The notes under the pieces are model-generated. The model did not search any database, was not told the DNA's origin, and worked only from the letters and a program-made list of their open reading frames with translations. This document shows, piece after piece, positions 25,820 through 33,371 of a stretch of DNA of 64,000 bases. Position numbers and translations under genes: made by a program. Source of the stretch: Bacillota bacterium (GTDB lineage Bacteria; Bacillota; Clostridia; Christensenellales; CAG-138); assembly GCA_023390655.1 (NCBI GenBank), contig JAEWCL010000006.1, positions 1-64,000 on the forward strand, in the 5' to 3' direction. Each line of letters opens with the position of its first letter. Position 1 is the stretch's first letter.

Positions 25820-26455
25820 ATGAAGATTGCGGTGATTGGCGCCACGGGAAAGCAGGGAAGGCTGCTTGTAAAGGAGGCGCTTGGGCGCGGACATGAGGTC
25901 ACTGCCATTGTACGCGATGCCTCCAAGCTCGCAGAATCCAATGTAAATGTGGTTGAAAAGGATATTCTAAGCCTGACCTATGGGGATTTGAAAGGACAGG
26001 AAGTTATTATTGATGCATTCGGCGTATGGGCGCCGGAAGAGCTGCATTTGTATCAGAAGACGATGGAGCATCTGGCAAGGCTCCTGCGCAATCAGCCCAA
26101 CCGTCTCATGGTGGTTGGCGGTGCGGGCAGCCTGTATGCGGATGAAACGCGTACACTGCGCGTGCTGGAAACGCCGGGTTTCCCGGAGGATTGGAAACCG
26201 CTTGCAAGCAGCATGATGGCGGGCTTTGAATCATTACGGCAGTATGACGACGTCAAGTGGACGTTTGTAAGCCCATCCGCCTTTTTTGAGGCGGATGGCG
26301 AGCGCACGGGACGTTACCGTATCGGTTCGGATGTGCTTTTAGTAAACAGCGCAGGTAAAAGTGAAATCAGCTATGCGGATTACGCCATTGCGATGCTGGA
26401 TGAGGCGGAAGCAGGAGCGCATATCAAGGAACGCATTACGGTCGTTTCCGTGTAA
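25820..26455 (+). CDS. NAD(P)-binding oxidoreductase (atypical short-chain dehydrogenase)
   Basis: A 211-residue Rossmann-fold protein of the NAD(P)H-binding NmrA/YwnB-like group. The N-terminal nucleotide motif is IGATGKQGR (about residues 6-14), and VVGGAGSLY follows in the middle. No classical YxxxK dyad is evident. Such genes next to HxlR regulators are usually induced by quinones, aldehydes or oxidants. AGGAGG lies 7 nt before the ATG. Confidence 0.88.
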   Translation: MKIAVIGATGKQGRLLVKEALGRGHEVTAIVRDASKLAESNVNVVEKDILSLTYGDLKGQEVIIDAFGVWAPEELHLYQKTMEHLARLLRNQPNRLMVVGGAGSLYADETRTLRVLETPGFPEDWKPLASSMMAGFESLRQYDDVKWTFVSPSAFFEADGERTGRYRIGSDVLLVNSAGKSEISYADYAIAMLDEAEAGAHIKERITVVSV

Positions 26456-26649
26456 TTGTTACGTAATTTGTTGCAAAATGAGATTTGGTCACAAACAATC
26501 CGGCGATTTCCACGGATTTGGACAAAGTGTTATTAGAAAACCTTATTGAAAATGTAATGCTTTTGTGATGAATGCACAGGATGCCTTTGGTATACTAAAA
26601 GTGCAAATAAGAGTTGTCAAAACACCCCGATCGTGTTGAAGCAACAATG

Positions 26650-26676
26650 AGAGCCTCCCGTACGGGAGGCTCTTTT
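26650..26676 (+). terminator. Intrinsic terminator
   Basis: GAGCCTCCCGT and ACGGGAGGCTC (26651-26672) are perfectly complementary, followed by TTTT. Confidence 0.8.
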
Positions 26677-26797
26677 CCTTGTATCTGGGGCTCTGTTTGC
26701 GCGGAGGCAGCGTCTTGCGGGGTTACGGGGAGCGATACCGGCAAAGATGGATATGGACAACCTGATTACACAAAAGTAATAGCATATGGAATAATAT

Positions 26798-26840
26798 AAA
26801 GGATGACAATTCACGGGAATTTGGTGAATTGCCATCCTTT
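26798..26840. terminator. Bidirectional terminator at the 3' end of alaX
   Basis: AAAGGATGACAATTCAC (26798-26814) pairs with GTGAATTGCCATCCTTT (26824-26840) with one mismatched position. It lies 30 nt beyond the stop of the minus-strand editing protein. Confidence 0.75.
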
Positions 26841-26869
26841 GTTGCCGCATTGCGGTTAAGTCGTGCAAT

Positions 26870-28075
26870 TTACTTTTTTAGCCGCTGCGTAAGGTAGTTC
26901 TGAATTCCCGAGATTGCTTCGCGCGCGGCAGGCGTATCCTTGGCGCTGCCCTGCGCAAGTGTGCCGCGCCCGCCGCCGCGCCCGGAGAGCGCGGTGTTGA
27001 CGACCTGGGCAAGCTCGCCCATATCAAGCCCTACAGTTGCGCTTGCAGCAAGCACATACTGTATTTGTCCGTTTTCCGCCGCAAGCAATAAGGCAAGCGT
27101 GCCGTTCTCCTCGCAGAGCTTTAGCGCAAGGGGACGCAGCTGTGTGCCGGGCAACTCTTCCACCAGGCGGACGATGAGCCTGCGCCGGCCGACAACGGCA
27201 GCTTCCTTTGAAAGCGCGGCGGCAAGATAACCCGATACCTTCTGATAGAGCGCCTTGTTTTCGCGGCGGAGAGCGTTTGCTTCCTGCTGAAGCTTTGTGA
27301 GCGCGTCACCGGCATCCTCCGCCTTGCAGGAGAAACTTCTTGCAAACGTATCCACGATGCGCTGCTGCTCCTGCACATAAGTAAGCGCGCGCGCGCCGCA
27401 GGAAAAGGCGAGGCGTTCGCCGCCCTTGTAATGCTCGTGCGCCGTTACCTTGACTAGGCCGATTTCACCCGTAGCCCTTACATGCGTGCCACAGCAGGTG
27501 CAGCTATCTCCGCCCGGCATGGCGACGATACGGACTGTGCCCGTAAGGCCTGCAGCCACTTTCCGCAGATGAAGCTTGTCCAGTTCCTCCGCCTCCACAT
27601 ACGTGAGGGTGATGGGCAGGTTGGCATAAACAAGCTCGTTCGTGCGGCGCTCAAGCCGTGCGACGTCCTCTGGGGAGAGCGCCTTGTCAAGGTCGAGCGT
27701 GCAGTAGGCAGCCGCCATATGGAAGCCTACATTGGTCGCGTCAAACAGCTCTTTTGCGGCAAAGGAAAGGATATGCTCGCCGGAGTGCTGCTGCATATGG
27801 TCAAACCGGCGTGGCCAATTGACCATCACCTCCACGGCAACGCCAATTGCAACAGGCTCTGCGGTGTGGTGGAGCACCCGTTCGCCGTCTTCCACGACAT
27901 CCGTCACGGCAATACCGCCGATGCTGCCGGTATCGTGCGGCTGCCCGCCGCCGGTGGGGAAAAGCACGGTTTCGTCAAGCTCCACGTCAAACCCGTCCGC
28001 TGCAGGCGTGCAGGCAGTGACACGCGCCTGGATGCGCGCCAGATAACTGTCATTCAAATAAAGCTTTTGTGTCAT
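26870..28075 (-). CDS. Alanyl-tRNA editing protein (AlaX, long form)
   Basis: A 401-residue trans-editing hydrolase that deacylates mischarged tRNA-Ala (Ser or Gly on tRNA-Ala). The N-terminal FPTGGGQPHDTG, the zinc motif HSGEH (H97, H101) and CCGTHV (C195, H198) are the AlaRS editing-domain signatures. The C-terminal about 150 residues form a DHHA1-like domain with the GRGGG glycine-rich segment. It is the long AlaX type, lacking the synthetase domain. The start codon follows GGGAGACCCTGAT. Confidence 0.93.
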   Translation of the reverse strand: MTQKLYLNDSYLARIQARVTACTPAADGFDVELDETVLFPTGGGQPHDTGSIGGIAVTDVVEDGERVLHHTAEPVAIGVAVEVMVNWPRRFDHMQQHSGEHILSFAAKELFDATNVGFHMAAAYCTLDLDKALSPEDVARLERRTNELVYANLPITLTYVEAEELDKLHLRKVAAGLTGTVRIVAMPGGDSCTCCGTHVRATGEIGLVKVTAHEHYKGGERLAFSCGARALTYVQEQQRIVDTFARSFSCKAEDAGDALTKLQQEANALRRENKALYQKVSGYLAAALSKEAAVVGRRRLIVRLVEELPGTQLRPLALKLCEENGTLALLLAAENGQIQYVLAASATVGLDMGELAQVVNTALSGRGGGRGTLAQGSAKDTPAAREAISGIQNYLTQRLKK

Positions 28076-28100
28076 ATCAGGGTCTCCCGTTCAGTAAAAA

Positions 28101-29051
28101 TTAAATCCAGCCCAGCGCGCGGAAGGAAAAGATCCACAGGAACATACTCGCAATCGAAAACGCGGAGGTAAACACCACAATTTCGCTTGCAAGCTGCCCG
28201 TCCCCGTTCATGGCGCAGGCCATGGGATAGCTGCTCACAGCGGTCGGCGGGGTGAGCATCATCATTGCCGCAAAAAGATGCTGCCCGCGGAAGCCAAGGA
28301 GTATACAAAGGCCGAGCCAAAAGAGCGGCATGAAGAGAAGCCTTGCGAACACCAGGAGCGTCAGCGTGCGCCGGTTTTTTGCAGCGGAAGCAAAGGTGAA
28401 GGACGTGCCCAGCACAAAGAAGGAGACGGGCGTCGCGCAATCCCCCAGCGCCCATGCCGCCTTCTTGATAGCGGAAGGAAGCATGATTCCCAGGATATTG
28501 ATGAGGAGGCCCAGGACGATGGCAATGATCAGCGGGTTCGTCAGAATGCTCTTCAGGATATCCGAGACCTTGGGCCGGCATCCCTCAAACAGCTTTAAAG
28601 AAAGCACCGCAAGGATGTTGAACAGCGGAATCATAAAGGAGATGAGCACCGCCACAATGGGGATATTCCCCTCGCCATAGAGCGAGATCGCGACAGGGAT
28701 GCCGAACAGCGCCATATTGGAGCGGAAGATGCCCTGTATAATGACGCCGCGCCGTGCGTTTTCAGGCTCCAGCCGGGGAACCAGTGCATATAATAGAAGA
28801 AATGTAACGACGATTGCCGCCGCGCAGAACCCGATGAGAGAAAGGGTGCTTGGCGTAAGGAGCGGAGAAAGATCGCTCTCCGCCATGTTGCGGAACAGCA
28901 GCAGCGGCATAAACAGGCGGAACACAAGCGTATTTGTGGTTTCCCCCCAGTTTGCCGGAAGCTTGAGCGTACGCCGGAGCAGGTAACCTGTCGCCATCAT
29001 CAAAAACAGCGGCAGCACAATGTTCAGGGAAAGAAGAAAACTCTCTTGCAT
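28101..29051 (-). CDS. AEC-family transporter (auxin efflux carrier-like permease)
   Basis: A 316-residue membrane protein with about ten hydrophobic segments. PLFLMMATGYLLRR near the N-terminus and the repeat-like halves are typical of the AEC family, whose bacterial members carry dicarboxylates such as malate or malonate. I chose the ATG at 29051, preceded by GGGAGGATACCC, over an upstream in-frame ATG at 29150 that would add 33 hydrophilic residues without a ribosome binding site. It lies 25 nt downstream-side of the editing protein on the same strand, so the two may share a transcript. Confidence 0.9.
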   Translation of the reverse strand: MQESFLLSLNIVLPLFLMMATGYLLRRTLKLPANWGETTNTLVFRLFMPLLLFRNMAESDLSPLLTPSTLSLIGFCAAAIVVTFLLLYALVPRLEPENARRGVIIQGIFRSNMALFGIPVAISLYGEGNIPIVAVLISFMIPLFNILAVLSLKLFEGCRPKVSDILKSILTNPLIIAIVLGLLINILGIMLPSAIKKAAWALGDCATPVSFFVLGTSFTFASAAKNRRTLTLLVFARLLFMPLFWLGLCILLGFRGQHLFAAMMMLTPPTAVSSYPMACAMNGDGQLASEIVVFTSAFSIASMFLWIFSFRALGWI

Positions 29052-29252
29052 GGGTATCCTCCCTGCCTTATAGGGTTGTTGCACGGGAACAGGCGTTACT
29101 ACACAGTATAACATATTTTTGAGAATGCCCCCATGTGTTTCCGCCTGCATGGAAAAGAGGCTTGCAACTCCAGCAGCTTTGGGGTATCGTAATATTTGCG
29201 GTCAAAACCGCGTTGTGCCTGAAAATCACAATGAACCGGAGGAAAAAAGCGC

Positions 29253-30164
29253 ATGCATCAGCCTACATTGGTTATTCTTGCCGCCGGAATGGGTAGCCGC
29301 TACGGCGGCCTCAAGCAGATTGACCCTGTGGATGAATATAACAATATCATCATCGATTATTCGATTTACGATGCGATACAGGCCGGATTTTCCCGTGTTG
29401 TATGCATTATCAAAAAAGCCATCGAACAGGATTTTCATGAGGTGATCGGCCCGCGCATTGCAAAGCACGCGGAACTGGTGTATGCCTACCAGGAGCTTGA
29501 TAAGCTGCCTGTGGGATTTTCCGTGCCCGAAGGCCGCAATAAACCATGGGGGACCGCCCACGCGCTGCTTTGCTGCAAAGATGTGGTGGATGGCCCGTTT
29601 GCCGTCATCAATGCGGACGATTATTATGGGAGAAGCGCCTATCAGTCGATCTATTCTTATTTAACCCAGCCGCATACGCCGGGCGAATACGCGATGGTGG
29701 GGTATTCGGTGGAAAACACGCTGACCGATTACGGCACTGTGACGCGCGGCGTCTGCGCCGCGGATGAGAACGGATACCTGCGGCATATCAAGGAGTGCTC
29801 CGGCATCCGCAAATACGCGCATGGCGGCATGTATGAAGAAAACGGACGGGAGATTTTCATCCCCAAGGGGACGCCGGTGTCCATGAATCTCTGGGGATTT
29901 GACCAGAGTCTGTTCGATGGACTCGAAGCAGGCTTCCCGCCGTTTCTCACGAAGGGGTTAAAAGAAAACCCGCTCAAGTGCGAATATCTGCTGCCCACCG
30001 CGGTGCATGACCTCATCTCTGCCCGCAAGGCAAGCGTAAAGGTGCTAAAGAGCGAGGATGCCTGGTTTGGTGTCACGTATCAGGAGGATATGCCTACTGT
30101 GCGTGCCGCCATCCGCGCGCTCAAGGCGCAGGGGCTTTACAAGGAAAAGCTCTGGGAGGACTGA
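29253..30164 (+). CDS. Nucleotidyltransferase-family protein
   Basis: A 303-residue protein with an N-terminal sugar-phosphate NTP-transferase fold. LVILAAGMGSRYGGLKQ (residues 6-22) is the nucleotide-binding GxGxR...K loop and VINADDYYG carries the metal-binding Asp. It probably activates a sugar phosphate to an NDP-sugar, but the C-terminal half lacks the features of GalU or GlmU and the substrate is unknown. The start follows CCGGAGG. It is monocistronic, with a strong terminator 30 nt after the stop. Confidence 0.85.
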   Translation: MHQPTLVILAAGMGSRYGGLKQIDPVDEYNNIIIDYSIYDAIQAGFSRVVCIIKKAIEQDFHEVIGPRIAKHAELVYAYQELDKLPVGFSVPEGRNKPWGTAHALLCCKDVVDGPFAVINADDYYGRSAYQSIYSYLTQPHTPGEYAMVGYSVENTLTDYGTVTRGVCAADENGYLRHIKECSGIRKYAHGGMYEENGREIFIPKGTPVSMNLWGFDQSLFDGLEAGFPPFLTKGLKENPLKCEYLLPTAVHDLISARKASVKVLKSEDAWFGVTYQEDMPTVRAAIRALKAQGLYKEKLWED

Positions 30165-30194
30165 TGCCGTGCCCGGGTTGGTATGAGAGCAATC

Positions 30195-30230
30195 ACAAAG
30201 CACCTGCCGCATTGCGGCGGGTGCTTTGTT
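30195..30230. terminator. Bidirectional terminator
   Basis: ACAAAGCACCTGCCGC (30195-30210) pairs with GCGGCGGGTGCTTTGT (30214-30229), 16 pairs with one G-U. It ends both the nucleotidyltransferase and the converging YdcZ pair. Confidence 0.85.
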
Positions 30231-30237
30231 GTATCGC

Positions 30238-30708
30238 TTACTGTTTGGAGGTATATGCCGCATCGGTTGCTGCTGCGGGCTGCGCGTCCTTTTTATCCAG
30301 CCGCTGGTTATAGAGCAGCCCCAGCAGCACCAGAATGCCGCCCGCGATCTTCCCGATGGAGACGGGCATTCCGGTGAGCGCGTCGATCACAAGCCCTGAC
30401 GCAAGCTGGCTGATGAAGATCAGCAGCGTGAGCACATAAGCGGACATTTTGGGCGTGATGTAATTGGAAACGATCATGTTGCAGACGCCGATAAGCCCGC
30501 CAAGATACATGATGATGCTCCCTTCCCGGAAAGAAAACGGGAAGAGCGCGCCGCCGGTTGCGTACAGCAGCAGGATTGCACCCAAAAGCCCGGTCGTGTA
30601 ATTGTAGAACGTGCTTTTGTAGTTGCCGATGCGGTTGCCAAGCTCGGCGTTGCACATGCGGGCCACCACGATGGTGGCGCCCGAAAGGATGCCAAACAAC
30701 AGATACAT
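30238..30708 (-). CDS. YdcZ/DUF606-family small multidrug-type transporter subunit
   Basis: A 156-residue membrane protein with about five hydrophobic helices. The pattern MYLLFGILSGATIVVARMCN with a conserved N-terminal NxxL/G-type pore region belongs to the DUF606 (YdcZ) branch of the DMT superfamily. It lies 10 nt downstream of a second gene of the same family. Such tandem pairs probably form heteromers. The cargo is unknown. The start follows AAGGAGGGGCTT. Confidence 0.85.
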   Translation of the reverse strand: MYLLFGILSGATIVVARMCNAELGNRIGNYKSTFYNYTTGLLGAILLLYATGGALFPFSFREGSIIMYLGGLIGVCNMIVSNYITPKMSAYVLTLLIFISQLASGLVIDALTGMPVSIGKIAGGILVLLGLLYNQRLDKKDAQPAAATDAAYTSKQ

Positions 30709-30718
30709 AAGCCCCTCC

Positions 30719-31141
30719 TTAAAACAACAGCATCAGCGCTGCACCCGCGGTGACGAGGGCAATGCCGATCAGTTTCTTTTTTTCGAACGCAAGCTTCTTT
30801 GCGCCAAGCAGGCCCACGGTGTCCATCACAAGGGAGGCGATGATCTGCCCGAGCAGGCTGAGTACCAGCGTGATGGATACCCCAAGGTGCACAAAGGTAA
30901 GATTCGTGAGCAGCACGGTCGCAACCCCGATGACGCCGCCCAAATACAAATGCCCGGGTTCCCGGAGCGTATGGCGCAGGCTCTGCTTTTTTATGGTCAG
31001 CCATATGCCGACGGCAACCAGGCCCACGATGTGGATCAATACGGTCGCAAGCGCATTCCCGTACGCCCCGGCAAGCTGGCCGTTAAAGAGCAGCATGACG
31101 GATATGAGAATGCCGCTGAGTATGGAAAGGAATTCTGCCAT
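30719..31141 (-). CDS. YdcZ/DUF606-family transporter subunit, partner
   Basis: A 140-residue five-helix membrane protein related to its neighbour (both have GNxxG/NGQLA-type first helices and a VLSLLGQIIASL / LLIFISQLASGL motif). It is first in a two-gene operon. The promoter region is shared with the divergent Crp/Fnr regulator and contains a perfect palindrome (31194-31209), so expression is probably controlled by that regulator. Confidence 0.85.
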   Translation of the reverse strand: MAEFLSILSGILISVMLLFNGQLAGAYGNALATVLIHIVGLVAVGIWLTIKKQSLRHTLREPGHLYLGGVIGVATVLLTNLTFVHLGVSITLVLSLLGQIIASLVMDTVGLLGAKKLAFEKKKLIGIALVTAGAALMLLF

Positions 31142-31193
31142 ATCGGACCCCCCTTAATGAACATTAGCATACCGCATGCGGATTGCCTTGGGA

Positions 31194-31209
31194 TATGACA
31201 TATGTCATA
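31194..31209. promoter_or_regulatory. Perfect 16-bp palindrome, likely Crp/Fnr-type operator
   Basis: TATGACATATGTCATA is fully self-complementary. The TGACA/TGTCA half-sites around a 2-bp centre look like Crp/Fnr/PrfA-type boxes. It lies between the YdcZ pair and the regulator gene, about 50 nt and 100 nt from the two starts. Confidence 0.65.
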
Positions 31210-31306
31210 CTACAGCTAAGAAAACTGATAAACAGGAAAAAGAACCGCTGCATGTTCCGGCATATGGAATTGTTGTAAGAGGGAAAGGGAATTTGGAGGC
31301 TTGCGC

Positions 31307-31993
31307 ATGCAAAAAACAAAAGAGGCAAAAAAGCTGCAACGTTTTCAGGAAAAGCTGCTGCAAACGGAACCGGAGTCGTTCCGTTCCCTTGCCGCACATC
31401 CGTTTGAACTGTTTCATTTTCCGCGCGGGGAGCACCTGTGTACCTACGGCGCGCCCATGGAGTACCTGTTGCTTCTGATGGAAGGCAAGGCAAAGATTTT
31501 TTTAACGCTGGAGAACGGCAAGACGCTGCTGATCGCATTTATTGAAGCGGTGGAGCTTTTAGGCGATCTGGAACTGTGCACGGACGGCATCGCACGCAAT
31601 TCCGTACAGGTGACGACGGAAGCGTACTGCCTTGCGCTCCCCATGTCCCATTGCCGGGATGTGATGCTTAAGGACCCTGCGTTTTTGCGGCTCATCAGCA
31701 TGGAGCTCGCGAAAAAGCTCGACAACTGCTCCGTGACCTATGCGGTCAACATGCTCTACCCGCTTCCTTCGCGGCTTGCAAGCTATCTGCTGCACACCGA
31801 AGAGAAGGGCTTTTTTGACGAGCATCTTGGCGCGCTTTCGGAGTATCTTGGCACAAGTTACCGGCACCTGCTCCGTGTACTCAATGAATTTCAGCAGACC
31901 GGCGTGATTGAACGCGCGCGTGGCGGTTATGTTATTATGGACCGCGCAGCGCTCATTGCGCTCGCGGGGAGCGTGTACGGGCAGGGGAGATAA
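31307..31993 (+). CDS. Crp/Fnr-family transcriptional regulator (YeiL-like)
   Basis: A 228-residue regulator with an N-terminal cyclic-nucleotide-binding-like beta barrel (about 35-125, FHFPRGEHLCTYG... MEGKAKIFL) and a C-terminal winged helix (about 160-215, LSEYLGTSYRHLLRVLNEF). It resembles YeiL. A few cysteines are present but no obvious Fnr-type four-Cys cluster. I use the ATG at 31307, 7 nt after GGAGG, instead of the TTG at 31301. The divergent YdcZ pair is its likely target. Confidence 0.85.
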   Translation: MQKTKEAKKLQRFQEKLLQTEPESFRSLAAHPFELFHFPRGEHLCTYGAPMEYLLLLMEGKAKIFLTLENGKTLLIAFIEAVELLGDLELCTDGIARNSVQVTTEAYCLALPMSHCRDVMLKDPAFLRLISMELAKKLDNCSVTYAVNMLYPLPSRLASYLLHTEEKGFFDEHLGALSEYLGTSYRHLLRVLNEFQQTGVIERARGGYVIMDRAALIALAGSVYGQGR

Positions 31994-32049
31994 GGCGTTG
32001 CAGGCGGATATGCAAAGTATTCCAGCATACAAATGAAATGTATTTGCTC

Positions 32050-32077
32050 TTTTCACCCGCAAAAAATCTGCTATACT
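32050..32077 (+). promoter_or_regulatory. Predicted promoter upstream of the PuuD-like gene
   Basis: TTTTCA (32050-32055), 16 nt, TATACT (32072-32077). The predicted start near 32084 coincides with the first base of element copy B, so that element would be the leader of the transcript. Confidence 0.45.
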
Positions 32078-32083
32078 GTTTTA

Positions 32084-32240
32084 GAGCAACCGACGAAGAG
32101 ATAGCCGATGGATATGCGAGGGATTATGCCGCCCCGCTAAGCCGAAGAAGCGCCGCGCAGCAGCGCTGCGCGAAACGGATGAGCAACGCAGGACGGTATA
32201 AAACCTGCATAGACACCGGCTGGATTTGAGAAAGTTGCTC
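32084..32240 (+). repeat. Copy B of the ~155-nt dispersed element (leader of the PuuD-like gene)
   Basis: It begins GAGCAAC and ends GTTGCTC, like copy A (14748-14900, minus strand). Internal hairpins include CGCGCAGC/GCTGCGCG and GCAGG/CCTGC. Compared with copy A the reading frame is broken by a TAG, a TAA and a +1 insertion before CGCTAAGCCG, so here it cannot encode the corresponding peptide. It may be a gene relic, or a structured leader that keeps complementary ends. Confidence 0.5.
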
Positions 32241-32277
32241 AGGGCATTTGAAGCGATATGAAATAAGTGAGGGACAT

Positions 32278-32985
32278 ATGAAACCGGTGATCGGCGTTGC
32301 GCCACTCTATGATGAAAAAAAGAGCAGCATCTGGATGCTGCCCGGCTATATGGACGGCATTGCCCAGGCGGGCGGCGTCCCCGTCATTTTGCCCCTGCGC
32401 ACGGAGGATGCGGATATAGAAAGGCTGTTTCGCATCATGGACGGGCTGCTCCTGACCGGCGGCCAGGATGTGAACCCTTCCCTCTACGGGGAGGAGAATA
32501 CAGCATGTAAGGAGCTGTGCCCCGCGCGGGACGAGCTCGAGAAGAAGATGTTCAACAAGGCCATGAGCTTGGATATGCCGGTATTCGGCATCTGTCGCGG
32601 GTTGCAGCTGATCAATGCCGCCATGGGCGGTACGCTGTACCAGGACCTGCCCACGCAGTTTACAAGCCCCAATGCGGAGAACCATTTGCAGTCCGAGCCG
32701 TATGATGCTTCTTCACATAAGGTAACGCTGTTGCAGAGCTCGCCGCTGTATGCGTTGCTCGAAATGGAAAAGCTGCCGGTCAACAGCCTGCACCATCAGG
32801 GCATCCGGACGCTTGCGCCCGGACTTTTGCCCGCTGCCATTGCGGAGGACGGGCTTGTGGAGGCCATCTATGCGCCGCACAAAACCTTTGTGCAGGCTGT
32901 CCAGTGGCATCCGGAGCTTACTTTTACAAAGGACGAATCTTCCCGCAAGCTGTTCCGCGCGTTTGTAAACGCATGCGGGAAGTAA
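32278..32985 (+). CDS. Gamma-glutamyl-gamma-aminobutyrate hydrolase-family protein (PuuD-like class I amidotransferase)
   Basis: A 235-residue class I glutamine-amidotransferase-like hydrolase, probably cleaving a gamma-glutamyl amide (PuuD releases GABA from gamma-Glu-GABA). The nucleophile is in FGICRGLQLIN, and the catalytic His/Glu pair is in QWHPEL near the C-terminus. DGLLLTGGQDVNP and SLHHQGI are family signatures. The ATG at 32278 follows GAGGG; an upstream TTG at 32248 is less likely. No other putrescine genes are nearby, so the substrate is open. Confidence 0.88.
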   Translation: MKPVIGVAPLYDEKKSSIWMLPGYMDGIAQAGGVPVILPLRTEDADIERLFRIMDGLLLTGGQDVNPSLYGEENTACKELCPARDELEKKMFNKAMSLDMPVFGICRGLQLINAAMGGTLYQDLPTQFTSPNAENHLQSEPYDASSHKVTLLQSSPLYALLEMEKLPVNSLHHQGIRTLAPGLLPAAIAEDGLVEAIYAPHKTFVQAVQWHPELTFTKDESSRKLFRAFVNACGK

Positions 32986-32992
32986 ATGGTGA

Positions 32993-33055
32993 GGACTAGA
33001 GACTAAGGGTGAATGGTGAAGGACTAAAGGGGTAAGGGTCCGGTTGAATCCTAAC
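32993..33055 (+). repeat. Degenerate GGTGAA/CTAA/GGTAAGGG repeat left of the IS110 island
   Basis: Short motifs such as GGTGAAGGACTAAAGGGGTAAGGG-like units recur imperfectly. The reverse complement of the 14-nt tandem repeat at 35570-35656 contains the same words (CTAACGGTGAAAGG, GGGTAAGGG), so related repeats border the AT-rich island on both sides in opposite orientation. Confidence 0.4.
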
Positions 33056-33092
33056 GGGAGTTCTTTTATAAAGGTAAATACTCTTTAAATTC

Positions 33093-33113
33093 AAAAGCCC
33101 GCAAGGGCTTTTT
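33093..33113 (+). terminator. Intrinsic terminator
   Basis: AAAAGCCC, loop GCAA, GGGCTTTTT. It would end the PuuD-like transcript. It directly borders the presumed left end of the IS110 element and may have been part of its target. Confidence 0.75.
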
Positions 33114-33120
33114 GATACTA

Positions 33121-33325
33121 TATAAGCGTAATGCAGAACATCGACGGATGTTTTGCATATGCGCTTATTCTTTTACAATAAGGGAGTAATTGGCCCGACG
33201 TAGTGCTTTTTGGAGCTTAGCCTTCGATATAAAAACTGTCGGCCATCCCTTATTGTAAACATTCGATTGAGCAGGTTGAAACCCATAGAGGCTTTCGTGT
33301 AACGGATCAAACTGAATCGCAATAA
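33121..33325 (+). ncRNA. Putative IS110 bridge RNA (three hairpins in the left end)
   Basis: Hairpin 1 (33122-33168): ATAAGCG/CGCTTAT, ATGCA/TGCAT and AACATC/GATGTT. Hairpin 2 (33173-33258): a perfect 13-bp TTACAATAAGGGA/TCCCTTATTGTAA, then TGGCC/GGCCA and GAC/GTC, around a 38-nt loop. Hairpin 3 (about 33261-33317): ATTC/GAAT and TTGA/TCAA, around an inner GAAACC/GG.TTTC. A 5' stem-loop followed by two stem-loops with large loops is the plan of bridge RNAs encoded upstream of IS110-group recombinases such as IS621, which guide target and donor recognition. The assignment is by architecture and position only. Confidence 0.5.
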
Positions 33326-33371
33326 GTGCAGATGGGACACAATTACAAAAATTGCATATTGGAGGTTCGGA

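Larger units (their letters stand above)
26456..26869. other. 414-nt spacer with two strong hairpins
   Basis: No gene is visible. It contains a perfect terminator (26650-26676) and a second bidirectional hairpin (26798-26840). A TATACT at 26591-26596 precedes the first terminator, but I could not find a -35 box at the right spacing, so a small RNA of about 70 nt here is only a possibility. Confidence 0.55.

Noticed and set aside
26591..26676. Independent small RNA gene ending at the 26650 terminator
   Set aside because: A TATACT is present, but there is no -35 box at proper spacing; the hairpin can be explained as the end of the oxidoreductase transcript.
32084..32240. Lysine or other known riboswitch at the PuuD-like leader
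   Set aside because: It contains CCGAAG, as lysine riboswitches do, but lacks the AGAGGTGC, AGTA and TGTCA core elements. Homology to copy A with codon-like changes argues against it.
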